A DNA stretch of 64,000 bases, from positions 186,001 through 250,000 of the forward strand of contig CAWCUK010000005.1 of assembly GCA_963798775.1 (NCBI GenBank). Direction: 5' to 3'. Position numbers and translations under genes: made by a program. The stretch is from CAWCUK01 sp963798775. Lineage in GTDB: Bacteria > Bacteroidota > Ignavibacteria > Ignavibacteriales > Ignavibacteriaceae. Below the pieces are notes generated by a model, which did not search any database, was not told where the DNA came from, and was given only the letters and a program-made list of their open reading frames with translations. Below are positions 1 to 8,799 of this stretch, piece by piece (within the stretch, counting starts at the first letter, position 1; each line of letters opens with the position of its first letter).

Positions 1-2
1 AT

Positions 3-731
3 GAAAAAGGTTTAACTTATTCTTTTGATTATGATTCAGTACATTTTGTTTTTGTTACTACAGATAAATGGCATTACAGCGAAGCCGACGAAGGAGAAGG
101 AAGCCGCGATTGGCATTATGTTAAGCATCTCGACTGGCTGGAAAATGATTTAAAAACGGCAAGAGAAAACGGCAGTAAATATATTTTTGTAATGGGACAT
201 GAAACCGCCTTCCCTATCGGCGGTCATTTAAGAGATGGACTTCCTAACCTTGGAATGAATTTTAAACTTCCTTTAGATTCAACAAGAAAATGGTATTTAA
301 ACCAGCGAGATATGTTTTGGAAAGTTTTAGAAAAGTATAATGTTAGTGCTTATTTATGCGGTCATGAACATTTATACGGAAGAGAATCTATTAACGGAAT
401 TTATCAAATTATTACCGGAAGCTGCGGAGCTCCGCTTTATCATTTCAATCCCGAATACGGAGATAATCCGGAGAAAAAACAAAACGGACAGGAATTAACT
501 TATAATGAAGCACTTCCTTATTATAAGGTATTAGATTATAATTACGGTCCCGGAGGTAATGCACAAGCTTCAAAAGATTTTGTCGGCAAGCGTGCCTTTG
601 TTTATGTAGTTGTTAATGTTACTCCGAAAAATGTTGAAGTAGAAACATACGGCGCTGAACCCAAAGAAGGGATAAATAATCTTCTCGGCACTCAAATTCA
701 TTTGCTTGATAAATTTATAATCAGCAAATAG
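3..731 (+). CDS. Metallophosphoesterase (calcineurin-like), 3' part only
   Basis: The reading frame is open from the window edge, so the N-terminal part with the first metal ligands lies outside. The visible 242 residues contain a VMGHE segment at about residue 64 and LCGHEHLYGR at about residue 120, which fit the His ligand blocks of calcineurin-like (purple acid phosphatase type) metallophosphoesterases. The family hydrolyses phosphomono- or diesters with a two-metal centre. The exact substrate cannot be told from this fragment. A first internal ATG at 192 lies inside the conserved domain and is not the true start. A hairpin follows the stop. Family is fairly sure, substrate unknown. Confidence 0.75.
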   Translation, partial: EKGLTYSFDYDSVHFVFVTTDKWHYSEADEGEGSRDWHYVKHLDWLENDLKTARENGSKYIFVMGHETAFPIGGHLRDGLPNLGMNFKLPLDSTRKWYLNQRDMFWKVLEKYNVSAYLCGHEHLYGRESINGIYQIITGSCGAPLYHFNPEYGDNPEKKQNGQELTYNEALPYYKVLDYNYGPGGNAQASKDFVGKRAFVYVVVNVTPKNVEVETYGAEPKEGINNLLGTQIHLLDKFIISK

Positions 732-742
732 TATAAAATTTA

Positions 743-778
743 AAGGCTGCTAATAAATTTTTGCAGCCTTCACTTCTG
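743..778 (+). terminator. Hairpin after metallophosphoesterase
   Basis: Perfect 8-bp stem AAGGCTGC (743-750) and GCAGCCTT (763-770) with a 12-nt loop, 12 bases after the stop codon. A weak T-rich stretch follows, so termination is likely but not textbook. Confidence 0.5.
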
Positions 779-878
779 CTTTTAATTTATTCTAAAATTT
801 CATAAACAAAATCAGAAGGAATTAAGAATGGCTACTCAACCTAATGTAGTATTTAAATTAATCAGATAGCCTCATTGT

Positions 879-2931
879 TCAGTTAATTTTTATCCTTACG
901 TCAACAATCGATAAATCATCATTTTCATCAATAATAAGAGGGTTAAAATCAAACTCAGTTATTTGTGAATTATCCAGCATCATTTGGGCCGCGGATTTTA
1001 TAATTTGTTTTGACTTAGTCAAATTAACAGGTGTTGCTCCCCTGGCACCACCTAAAAGTTTATAAATTTTGGTTGATGATATCATATCGTCAATATCTTC
1101 ATCGGAAAGATAAGCTGATTTAATTGCGGTATCTTTATAAACTTCAACATATTTACCGCCTGTTCCAAACATAATAATCGGGCCGAAAGACGGATCGCGA
1201 AAACCGCCGATTAATATTTCATATTTGGTTTTTATAAACGGCTGAATTAGAAATTCCTCGCAACCAATTTTATTTTTTTCAAAGTCTTGTTTCATCAAAA
1301 CAATGGTGTTATGTAGTTCTTCCTTACTTTTAATATTTAATTTTACAGCGCCGGCATCTGATTTATGCACTAATTCCTTTGAAAATCCCTTAACAACAAC
1401 CGGAAATATTATTCGACGGCTTAGTTCACTTTCGGACTTTATAATTTGTTCCGTTATAAACGGAAGCTTATAATTTTTCCCAATTAGCCGGATGCTTTCT
1501 TTATTTAAGAAACCATTTTCATCTTTTGTTAAATTTAGCTCCTCATTTTGTGAAGTTAAATATTTTTTAGCTCTATTAAACTTAGAATAAAATAAATATT
1601 TTGATAAAGCTTTGGCGGGATCTTCAGGATTTCTGAACAATGGCTTTTTATAATTTGAGTTTAACCTATAATTTTCCCAAAACTCCGGCAGAGGCATTAC
1701 AACCTGCATAAGAGGTTTATTCGTTTCAATGGAATTTATTTTTTCAACTACTTCGAAAGCATCAACCATAACCGGCTCAACAAACACAGAAAAAACAGCA
1801 TCAACATTTTCATCATCTAAAAGAATTTGGTTCACTTCTTTAAATTGCTCCGCTGTACCGCCCGGTAATAGATCAACCGGATTATTTATACTTCCTTCCG
1901 GATGAACAATTTCTTTTAATTTATTTTTAGTTTCATCGCAATATTTTGCTAATCTAAGATTTTCTTTATCTAACGAATCAACACACAGTATAGCGGGACC
2001 GCCGGCGTTTGTTACAACCGCGATTTTATTTCCTTTGGGAGAAGGAAAATTTTCAATTGTTTTAGAAGTATTAAATAAATCATTTAAATCGTCTGCTCTT
2101 ATTATTCCAAATTGATTAAGGACGGCTTCAACTACTTCATCGCTATTTCCGAGCGCGCCCGTATGAGAAGACGCGGCAATCATTCCGCTTTTTGTTCTTC
2201 CGGCTTTTAAAACCACAACCGGTTTAGTTATTTCATTATTAATAAATTTTTCAATAAAAACTTTTCCGTCTGTAAAACTTTCTAAATATAGAGTTATTGT
2301 TTTTATTTTTTCTTCATTCTGCCAAAAATTAAGTAAATCATTTTCCGCGACATCCGCCTTATTTCCCACGCTTATAAAATGTCCGAATTTAATATCTGTT
2401 TCCCTCAAAGAATTTAAAACAGCCGCGCCTATCGCGCCGCTTTGAGATAAAAACGCAGTGCCGCCTATTTCCGGTTTTTCTGCCACAAAGGTGGCGTTTA
2501 ATTTAATTTCATTAAACGAATTTATGACACCCATACAATTGGGCCCGACTATCCGAGCCGACGCGGCTTTTACTTTTTCTACAATTCTTTTTTCCGCAAA
2601 CTCACCTTCCTTACCGATTTCTTTAAAACCAGCCGTAATTAATATTATTGATTTTACTTCCTTCCGTAGAAGCTTTTCAATAGTTTCTTCCACAAAAGTT
2701 TTAGGCACCGCAACAATGGCAAGATCAATTTTACTTTCTATTTCATTTAAATTTTAAAACATTTGTATCCTAAAATTTCAGCCGCTTTAGGGTTTACCGG
2801 AAAAATCGCGCCGGTGTATCCATACAACTTTATACTTTTTAATAGTTCATAACCTATGCTTTTTTCTTTAGAAGACGCACCGGCTATACAGATGGAAGAT
2901 GGATAAAAAAAATTTTAAATTGGTCTGTCAT
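879..2931 (-). CDS. ADP-forming acetate/acyl-CoA ligase (fused alpha-beta), two frameshifts
   Basis: This is an NDP-forming acyl-CoA synthetase, which converts acyl-CoA, ADP and phosphate to acid, CoA and ATP, or the reverse. The longest open stretch (879-2708) starts at a GTG inside the protein. Reading upstream recovers the CoA-binding Rossmann domain: IAGASSKEKSIGYELL, then GYTGAIFPVNPKAAEILGYK, then KIDLAIVAVPKTF. The likely ATG is at 2931, after AGGGG. Two single-base shifts separate these pieces, one at the A8 run 2905-2912 and one near 2748-2757. The middle domain carries the SSHTGALG motif with the phospho-histidine. The C-terminal part is an ATP-grasp domain (about the last 220 residues) ending in FDFNPLIID. 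Total is about 684 residues, normal for the fused form. No acetyltransferase domain is attached. The frameshifts are probably sequencing errors. Confidence 0.88.
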
Positions 2932-3082
2932 TATTTTTCCCCTAAAAAGAATTAAAAAATATTCGACAAATTAATTAAGGAATAGCAATTATGCTATAAA
3001 TCTAATTATTTTAGAACCTTATTAAAATTTTATTTGAACAGTTTTACAAAAATGGCCGTTCTGAAATATTTCCGAGTAATTG

Positions 3083-6000
3083 ATGGACTATACAAAAAAA
3101 ACTAAAGAAGAGCTTATTGAGGAAATTTTCCGCCTCAAGTCAAAAAATATTTCTATTCATTTTGATGACGAAGATGAGCAGAAAAATTTTCACAAAAGAA
3201 TAATTGATTCTTCAGCCGATCCTATTTATGTGTTGAACGGCAAAAGATTATTATTGGTAAATCCGGCCTGGGAAAAATTATTCGGCTATTCCGCCGAAGA
3301 AGCTACATCCGAAACATTTGATATTTTTAATATTGTTGCGGAAGAAAGTAAAGAAAAAATTTCTGAAAAGTTTTGCATTAATATTAAAGAAGCTCCGGTA
3401 CAGTCGCGTTATAAAATGAAAGGAAAAACAAAAAAAGGAAAAATTATAGATCTGGATGTAAATGTTAGTAAAATTTTCTGGAACGGCGATATAGTTTATC
3501 AAGGTATTTATCGGGACATCAGTGAAATAAAAAGGACTGAAGAAGCATTAAGACAAGAAGCTTTTATTTTTGAAAATCTGCAGGACGCATTAATTATAAC
3601 TGATTTAGAAGGATATATTTTAAGCTGGAATAACGCGGCAACAAAGCTTTATGGCTACTCTCGTAACGAAGCCGTAACTAATTTTTTGTCTCTAATTATT
3701 GATGATTTATCGTTTGAAGAAATTACAAAAATTATATTTGAAAAAGGAAGATGGTCAGGTGAATTAAAATTTAAAAAGAAAGACGGCAGTACCGGAATTA
3801 GTGATACCGTTATTTCGCCTTTCTGCGATAGAGACGGAAAAATAATAGCGTTTGTGGGATTCTACAGAGATATAACCGAAAAGAAAAAAGTCGAAGAAGC
3901 TTTAAAATTATCAGATAGCATATTACAAAACATCAGAAATTTAGTACTTGTTGCAAATTCTGAAGGAAGTATAATTTATTCAAGTCCTTCGGTAAAAGAA
4001 ATTTTAGGTTATAATCCGGAAGAAATTTTAGATGACGGCTGGTGGCGCTTGACCAGAGATGATTTGGCTGATATAGAACAACAGAAAGAATTAACCGCTA
4101 AAGCCGCTTCCGATAAAATATCTTTAAATGTTATTCCGCAAGAAATATGGTTAAGACATAAAAATGGATCTCTAAAATGTCTTTTATGGAAAACATCAAG
4201 AGGCCCTAAAGATACTATTTTAGGAGTAGGTTATGATATCACTGAAAGAATAAATGCCGAAAATGCTTTGCGGGAAAGCCAGGAACGCTATCAAAAACTT
4301 TTTGATGATTCGCCGATTTGCTTATGGGAAGAAGATTTTTCGGAATTTAAAAAATATATTGATGGATTAAAATTAAACGGAATTACGGACTTCAGAAAGT
4401 ACTTTACTGAGAATCCTGATGAAATAAGAAAATGTGCATCCTTAATAAAAATTATTGATGTAAATAGATTAACACTTCAAGTATACGAAATAGAAAGTAA
4501 AGAACAGCTATTTGAAAATTTAGAACTGTTTTATATTGAAGATTCGGGGCAAACCTTCCGGGAAGAAATTATAGCTTTAGCCGAAGGTAAAACCTTTTTT
4601 GAAGGCGAAGGAATAAATAAATCTTTTACCGGCAAAAATATTTATATCTACTTAAGATGTTTTGTAGTTCCGCAGTATAAAGATACACTTTCGAAAGTAT
4701 TAGTAGCAGTTGTTGATATAACGAAACGAAAACAGACAGAAAAAGCTCTTCTGGATTCGGAAAATAAGTTCAGGAAGATAGCCGAAAAATCTTTGGTAGG
4801 AGTTTATTTAATTCAGGACGAAGTATTCAAATATATAAACCCCAAATTTGCGGAAATTTTTGAATATGAAGTTGATGAAATGATTAATATAAAAGGCCCT
4901 AAAGAAATTTCGACTGAGGAAAGCTGGGGGCTTGTAAAAAATTACATCGGCAAAAGATTAGACGGCAGCCTAGATTCAATACATTATGAATTTGTCGCGT
5001 TAACAAAAAACAATAGAAAAATTGTAGTAGAAGTGTACGGCTCCAGAACTGAATATGAAGATAAACCGGCTGTTATAGGTACGCTTCTGGATATAACGGA
5101 GAGAAAAAATTCTGAAAATGCCTTAAAAGAATCGGAGCAAAAATACCGTAAGCTAATTAGCAGCGCAAATGATTCTATTCTGATTGCCGAGACCGAAACA
5201 GGAAAAATTATAGATGCAAACAAAAAAGCAGAAATTCTGCTAGACAGAAAACGTGACGAAATTATAGGACTGCATCAATCGGAAATACACCCGAAAGACA
5301 AAAAAAAGCAATACAATGGATTATTTAAAACCAGAGTTTCAATGTCGGAAGGATTTTCCGGTATGGAAATATATGTTGAACAAAAAAATGGGAAACAAAT
5401 TCCTGTAGAAGTTAGCAGCAGCCTTCTTACACTTGGCGGTAAAAGTATTATGCTAGGTATTTTTAGAGATATTACAGACAGGAAACAAGCCGAGAATCAA
5501 ATTAGAAAATTATCACAAGCAATTGAACAAAGCCCGAGTTCAATAGTAATTACAAATCTAGACGGAGCAATAGAATATGTAAATCCCCGCTTCACACAAT
5601 TAACTGGTTATGAGCCGGAAGAAGCAATCGGAAGAAATTCTAAATTTCTTCAATCCGGCAAAACTCCCCGCGAAGTTTATACAGATTTATGGGCCCAATT
5701 AGAAAAAGGAAAAGACTGGCGCGGCGAATTTCATAATAAAAAAAAGAATGGTGAACTTTATTGGGAATCAGCTTCAATTTCACCAATAAAAAATGCCGAC
5801 GGCAAAATTACTCATTATCTCGCGGTAAAAGAAAATATTACTGAGGCAAAAGCGTTAAATGAAGAATTAATAAGAGCCAAAGAAAAAGCGGAAGAATCAG
5901 ACAGATTAAAATCAGAATTTCTTGCTCAAATGTCGCACGAAATAAGGACTCCTTTAAATGTAATGCTAAGTTATAATTCACTAATAAAAGACGAACTGAG

Positions 6001-6616
6001 TGAAACGCCTTCGGATGATTTGCAATCCGCTTTTAATTCTATTGATTCCGCCGGCAAGCGGCTTCTGCGAACAATTGATTTAATATTAAATATGGCGGCA
6101 ATACAAACCGGCTATATTGATGTAAATAATACTAAAGTTGATGTAGCTAAAGTTATAGTTCAATTAATAAAAGAATTTAATTATACCATTACAAATCAAA
6201 ACATTGAACTTTTCTACAAAATTGACGCTGATTATACTCAAATAAACGCCGATGATTATATAGTTTCCGAAATATTCCAGAACTTAATTAATAACGCGAT
6301 AAAATATACCCCGGGCGGAAAAGTGGAAGTAATAGTTTATGAAAGAGATGATAATAAACTTTACGTTGATGTAATAGATACCGGCATCGGAATTTCCGAA
6401 GAATATTTACCGAAACTTTTCCTTCCTTTTACACAAGAAGAAACCGGTTATTCCAGAAAGTTTGAAGGGAATGGTTTAGGTTTAGCTTTAGTTAAAAATT
6501 ATATTGATTTATTGGGCGCGACAATTTCTATAAAAAGTACTAAGGGAAAAGGATCAAAATTTACAGTATGCTTCCCTAGCTTAATAAAAGAAAGTTATTT
6601 AAAAGATAAATTGTAA
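3083..6616 (+). CDS. Cytoplasmic sensor histidine kinase with seven PAS domains
   Basis: A protein of 1177 residues with no signal peptide or membrane segment. Seven PAS/PAC units follow one another at about residues 28-150, 157-273, 278-395, 398-552, 555-677, 680-800 and 803-925. Most end in a D-I-T/S-E/D-R/K linker such as YRDITEKKK. A HisKA domain follows with QMSHEIRTPLN (His about 952), then a HATPase domain with DTGIGI and GNGLGLALVKNY. No receiver domain and no adjacent response regulator are seen, so the phosphate acceptor is elsewhere. The seventh PAS is NifL-like (GRNSKFLQSGKTPREVY); it has Ser where LOV photosensors have the flavin-binding Cys. Signals sensed are unknown. A TTG lies just before the ATG at 3083; I prefer the ATG. 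Confidence 0.9.
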   Translation: MDYTKKTKEELIEEIFRLKSKNISIHFDDEDEQKNFHKRIIDSSADPIYVLNGKRLLLVNPAWEKLFGYSAEEATSETFDIFNIVAEESKEKISEKFCINIKEAPVQSRYKMKGKTKKGKIIDLDVNVSKIFWNGDIVYQGIYRDISEIKRTEEALRQEAFIFENLQDALIITDLEGYILSWNNAATKLYGYSRNEAVTNFLSLIIDDLSFEEITKIIFEKGRWSGELKFKKKDGSTGISDTVISPFCDRDGKIIAFVGFYRDITEKKKVEEALKLSDSILQNIRNLVLVANSEGSIIYSSPSVKEILGYNPEEILDDGWWRLTRDDLADIEQQKELTAKAASDKISLNVIPQEIWLRHKNGSLKCLLWKTSRGPKDTILGVGYDITERINAENALRESQERYQKLFDDSPICLWEEDFSEFKKYIDGLKLNGITDFRKYFTENPDEIRKCASLIKIIDVNRLTLQVYEIESKEQLFENLELFYIEDSGQTFREEIIALAEGKTFFEGEGINKSFTGKNIYIYLRCFVVPQYKDTLSKVLVAVVDITKRKQTEKALLDSENKFRKIAEKSLVGVYLIQDEVFKYINPKFAEIFEYEVDEMINIKGPKEISTEESWGLVKNYIGKRLDGSLDSIHYEFVALTKNNRKIVVEVYGSRTEYEDKPAVIGTLLDITERKNSENALKESEQKYRKLISSANDSILIAETETGKIIDANKKAEILLDRKRDEIIGLHQSEIHPKDKKKQYNGLFKTRVSMSEGFSGMEIYVEQKNGKQIPVEVSSSLLTLGGKSIMLGIFRDITDRKQAENQIRKLSQAIEQSPSSIVITNLDGAIEYVNPRFTQLTGYEPEEAIGRNSKFLQSGKTPREVYTDLWAQLEKGKDWRGEFHNKKKNGELYWESASISPIKNADGKITHYLAVKENITEAKALNEELIRAKEKAEESDRLKSEFLAQMSHEIRTPLNVMLSYNSLIKDELSETPSDDLQSAFNSIDSAGKRLLRTIDLILNMAAIQTGYIDVNNTKVDVAKVIVQLIKEFNYTITNQNIELFYKIDADYTQINADDYIVSEIFQNLINNAIKYTPGGKVEVIVYERDDNKLYVDVIDTGIGISEEYLPKLFLPFTQEETGYSRKFEGNGLGLALVKNYIDLLGATISIKSTKGKGSKFTVCFPSLIKESYLKDKL

Positions 6617-6625
6617 AATTTTATT

Positions 6626-8110
6626 ATGAATAATGAAGAGAAGAAAAATAATTATGGCGATATGCCGCCGGAAGAATTCCGAAAATTCGGGCATGAATTA
6701 ATAGATTTTATAGCGGATTATTTTAATAATATAGAATCTTACCCGGTACTTTCGCAAGTAAAACCGGGTGAAGTAAAATCTAATATTCCTTCTGCCCCGC
6801 CGGTTAAGGGTGAAAACATGGATAGTATTTTTCCTGATATAGAAAAAATTATCATGCCGGGAATTACTCATTGGAACCATCCTAATTTTATGGCTTATTT
6901 CAGTTCTACTTCAAGCGGTCCGGGAATTTTGGCAGAGCTTCTTTCCGCTGCCTTAAATGTAAACGGTATGGTGTGGAAAACATCGCCCGCCGCAACCGAA
7001 TTAGAACAGGTAACCATTAATTGGTTCAGGCAAATGCTCGGCCTTCCGGAAGAATTTTGGGGAATTATTTATGATACAGCTTCTGTTAGTTCAATGCACG
7101 CGATTGCAGCAGCAAGAGAACAACTAAAATTTAATTTTAAAGAAAAAGGAATGAGCGGAGGGAATGAAATTCCGAAACTGCGGTTATACTGCTCGGAACA
7201 CGCACATTCATCAATTGAAAAAGACGCAATAGCTTTGGGTATCGGAATGGAAGGAGTAAGAAAAATTCCGGTAGATGCCGAATTTAAAATGATTCCTTCA
7301 AAACTGGCCGAAGCGATTGATGAAGATAAAAACAATGGTTTTAAACCTTTTTGCGCGGTTGCTACAGTAGGAACAACATCAACAACAAGTATAGATCCGG
7401 TTGATGAAATAGCCGATATCTGTCTTAAAGAAAATGTATGGCTTCATGTTGACGCCGCATACGGCGGTATTGCCGCGGTTGTACCGGAAATGCGTCATAT
7501 TTTTAAGGGAATTGAAAAGGCTGATTCAATTGTAGTAAATCCGCATAAATGGATGTTTACTCCAATTGACTTAAGTGTTTTTTTTACTAAAAAATCCGAA
7601 ATATTAAAAAATGCTTTTAGTCTTGTACCCGAATATTTAAAAACCGCGGAAGACAGCGTAGTAGAAAATAGAATGGATTACGGAATTCAATTAGGAAGAA
7701 GGTTCCGCTCTTTAAAATTATGGTTTATCATTCGTTATTTCGGAACAGACGGAATTTCGGCTAGAATAAAAGAGCATTTAAGATTAGGAAAAGAATTTGC
7801 GAATTGGATAGATTCCCATCCAAATTTTATACGAATGGCTCCGGCGCCTTTCAGTACAGTTTGCTTCAGATTTTTTGATCCTTATAATTCTCCCGATGAG
7901 CTTGAAAAATTAAATGAAGAATTGATGAATAATATAAATTCTACAGGCAAATTATTTTTAACTCATACAAAATTGAACGGTAAATTTATTATACGATTGG
8001 TTGTTGCCGGAATAAGAACAAATGAAAAACATCTTCATAATGCTGAAGATTTAATTAATACAGAGTTAAAAAAGTTACTCAGCAAAAACATGGGAAATTT
8101 GAATGAATAA
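6626..8110 (+). CDS. PLP-dependent aromatic-L-amino-acid decarboxylase family (group II)
   Basis: A 494-residue group II decarboxylase. The PLP lysine lies in VNPHKWMFTP at about residue 310, and the aspartate that binds the pyridine nitrogen is in LHVDAAYGG at about 275. WNHPNFMAYFSSTSSGPG near residue 90 is typical of tyrosine, tryptophan and DOPA decarboxylases. The family turns aromatic amino acids into amines such as tyramine, tryptamine or phenylethylamine. The substrate cannot be fixed from sequence alone. The gene starts 9 bases after the PAS kinase and its stop overlaps the marC start, so the three may be co-transcribed. Length matches the family. Cytoplasmic. Confidence 0.88.
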   Translation: MNNEEKKNNYGDMPPEEFRKFGHELIDFIADYFNNIESYPVLSQVKPGEVKSNIPSAPPVKGENMDSIFPDIEKIIMPGITHWNHPNFMAYFSSTSSGPGILAELLSAALNVNGMVWKTSPAATELEQVTINWFRQMLGLPEEFWGIIYDTASVSSMHAIAAAREQLKFNFKEKGMSGGNEIPKLRLYCSEHAHSSIEKDAIALGIGMEGVRKIPVDAEFKMIPSKLAEAIDEDKNNGFKPFCAVATVGTTSTTSIDPVDEIADICLKENVWLHVDAAYGGIAAVVPEMRHIFKGIEKADSIVVNPHKWMFTPIDLSVFFTKKSEILKNAFSLVPEYLKTAEDSVVENRMDYGIQLGRRFRSLKLWFIIRYFGTDGISARIKEHLRLGKEFANWIDSHPNFIRMAPAPFSTVCFRFFDPYNSPDELEKLNEELMNNINSTGKLFLTHTKLNGKFIIRLVVAGIRTNEKHLHNAEDLINTELKKLLSKNMGNLNE

Positions 8111-8744
8111 TTCTCTGCTCGAATTCGGGCTCCTTGCTTTCACCTCATTATTTACTATGATAAACCCGTTGAGTGTTTTACCGGTTTATACTTCTCTTAC
8201 TTCTCATTTAGATTCGCATGATGCAAAAAGAGTAGCGATAAAAGGTGTTTTTATCGCACTTCTTACAATGGTACTATTTGCACTTTCCGGTAAATTTATT
8301 TTTGATTTTTTTCAAATTTCCGTTAACAGTTTAAAAGTTGTAGGCGGAATAATATTTTTTATGGTAGGTTTTGATATGCTGCAGGCAAGATTAACCCGAA
8401 CAAAATCGGATGATGAAGAACCGAAAGAATATGCCAGCGATATTGCAATAACACCGATCGGAATTCCTTTATTATGCGGCCCCGGTACTATTACAACTTC
8501 AATAGTTCTAATGAATGAAGCACATGAAATCTCGCATAAAATAATTCTTCTTGCGGTAATGATTTTGATTTTAGGAATTACACTCTTCTTCCTTTTATTC
8601 GCGAGAAAAGTAATAAATTTTTTAGGCGAAAACGGAAATAAAGTATTAATGAGAATAATGGGATTAATCGTTATGGTTATAGCGGTTGAATTTTTATTCA
8701 GCGGTTTAAAACCGATAATAAGAGATATTCTTAAAATTCATTAA
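8103..8744 (+). CDS. marC: MarC family integral membrane protein
   Basis: A 213-residue membrane protein with about six hydrophobic segments. It has the MarC/UPF0056 signatures FTMINPLSVLPVY near the N-terminus and ITPIGIPLLCGPGTITTSIV near residue 120. MarC proteins sit in the inner membrane. Their function is unsettled, since the early link to multiple antibiotic resistance was not confirmed; export of amino acids or similar small molecules has been proposed. The ATG overlaps the decarboxylase stop in ATGAATAA, which suggests translational coupling and a possible role in moving the amine or its precursor. That link is inference. Confidence 0.88.
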   Translation: MNNSLLEFGLLAFTSLFTMINPLSVLPVYTSLTSHLDSHDAKRVAIKGVFIALLTMVLFALSGKFIFDFFQISVNSLKVVGGIIFFMVGFDMLQARLTRTKSDDEEPKEYASDIAITPIGIPLLCGPGTITTSIVLMNEAHEISHKIILLAVMILILGITLFFLLFARKVINFLGENGNKVLMRIMGLIVMVIAVEFLFSGLKPIIRDILKIH

Positions 8745-8752
8745 TAAAGACA

Positions 8753-8779
8753 CCTTGAAGATATATTTTATCTTCAAGG
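8753..8779. terminator. Hairpin between convergent marC and M1 peptidase
   Basis: Perfect 11-bp stem CCTTGAAGATA (8753-8763) and TATCTTCAAGG (8769-8779) with a 5-nt loop, lying between two convergent stop codons. T-rich sequence follows on the + strand, so it probably ends transcription from both sides. Confidence 0.7.
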
Positions 8780-8799
8780 TTTAAGAAATTTTCAACTTT

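Noticed and set aside
5600..5700. Seventh PAS of the kinase as a LOV blue-light sensor
   Set aside because: The photo-active cysteine position is Ser (GRNSKFLQ), and the sequence fits NifL-like PAS better.
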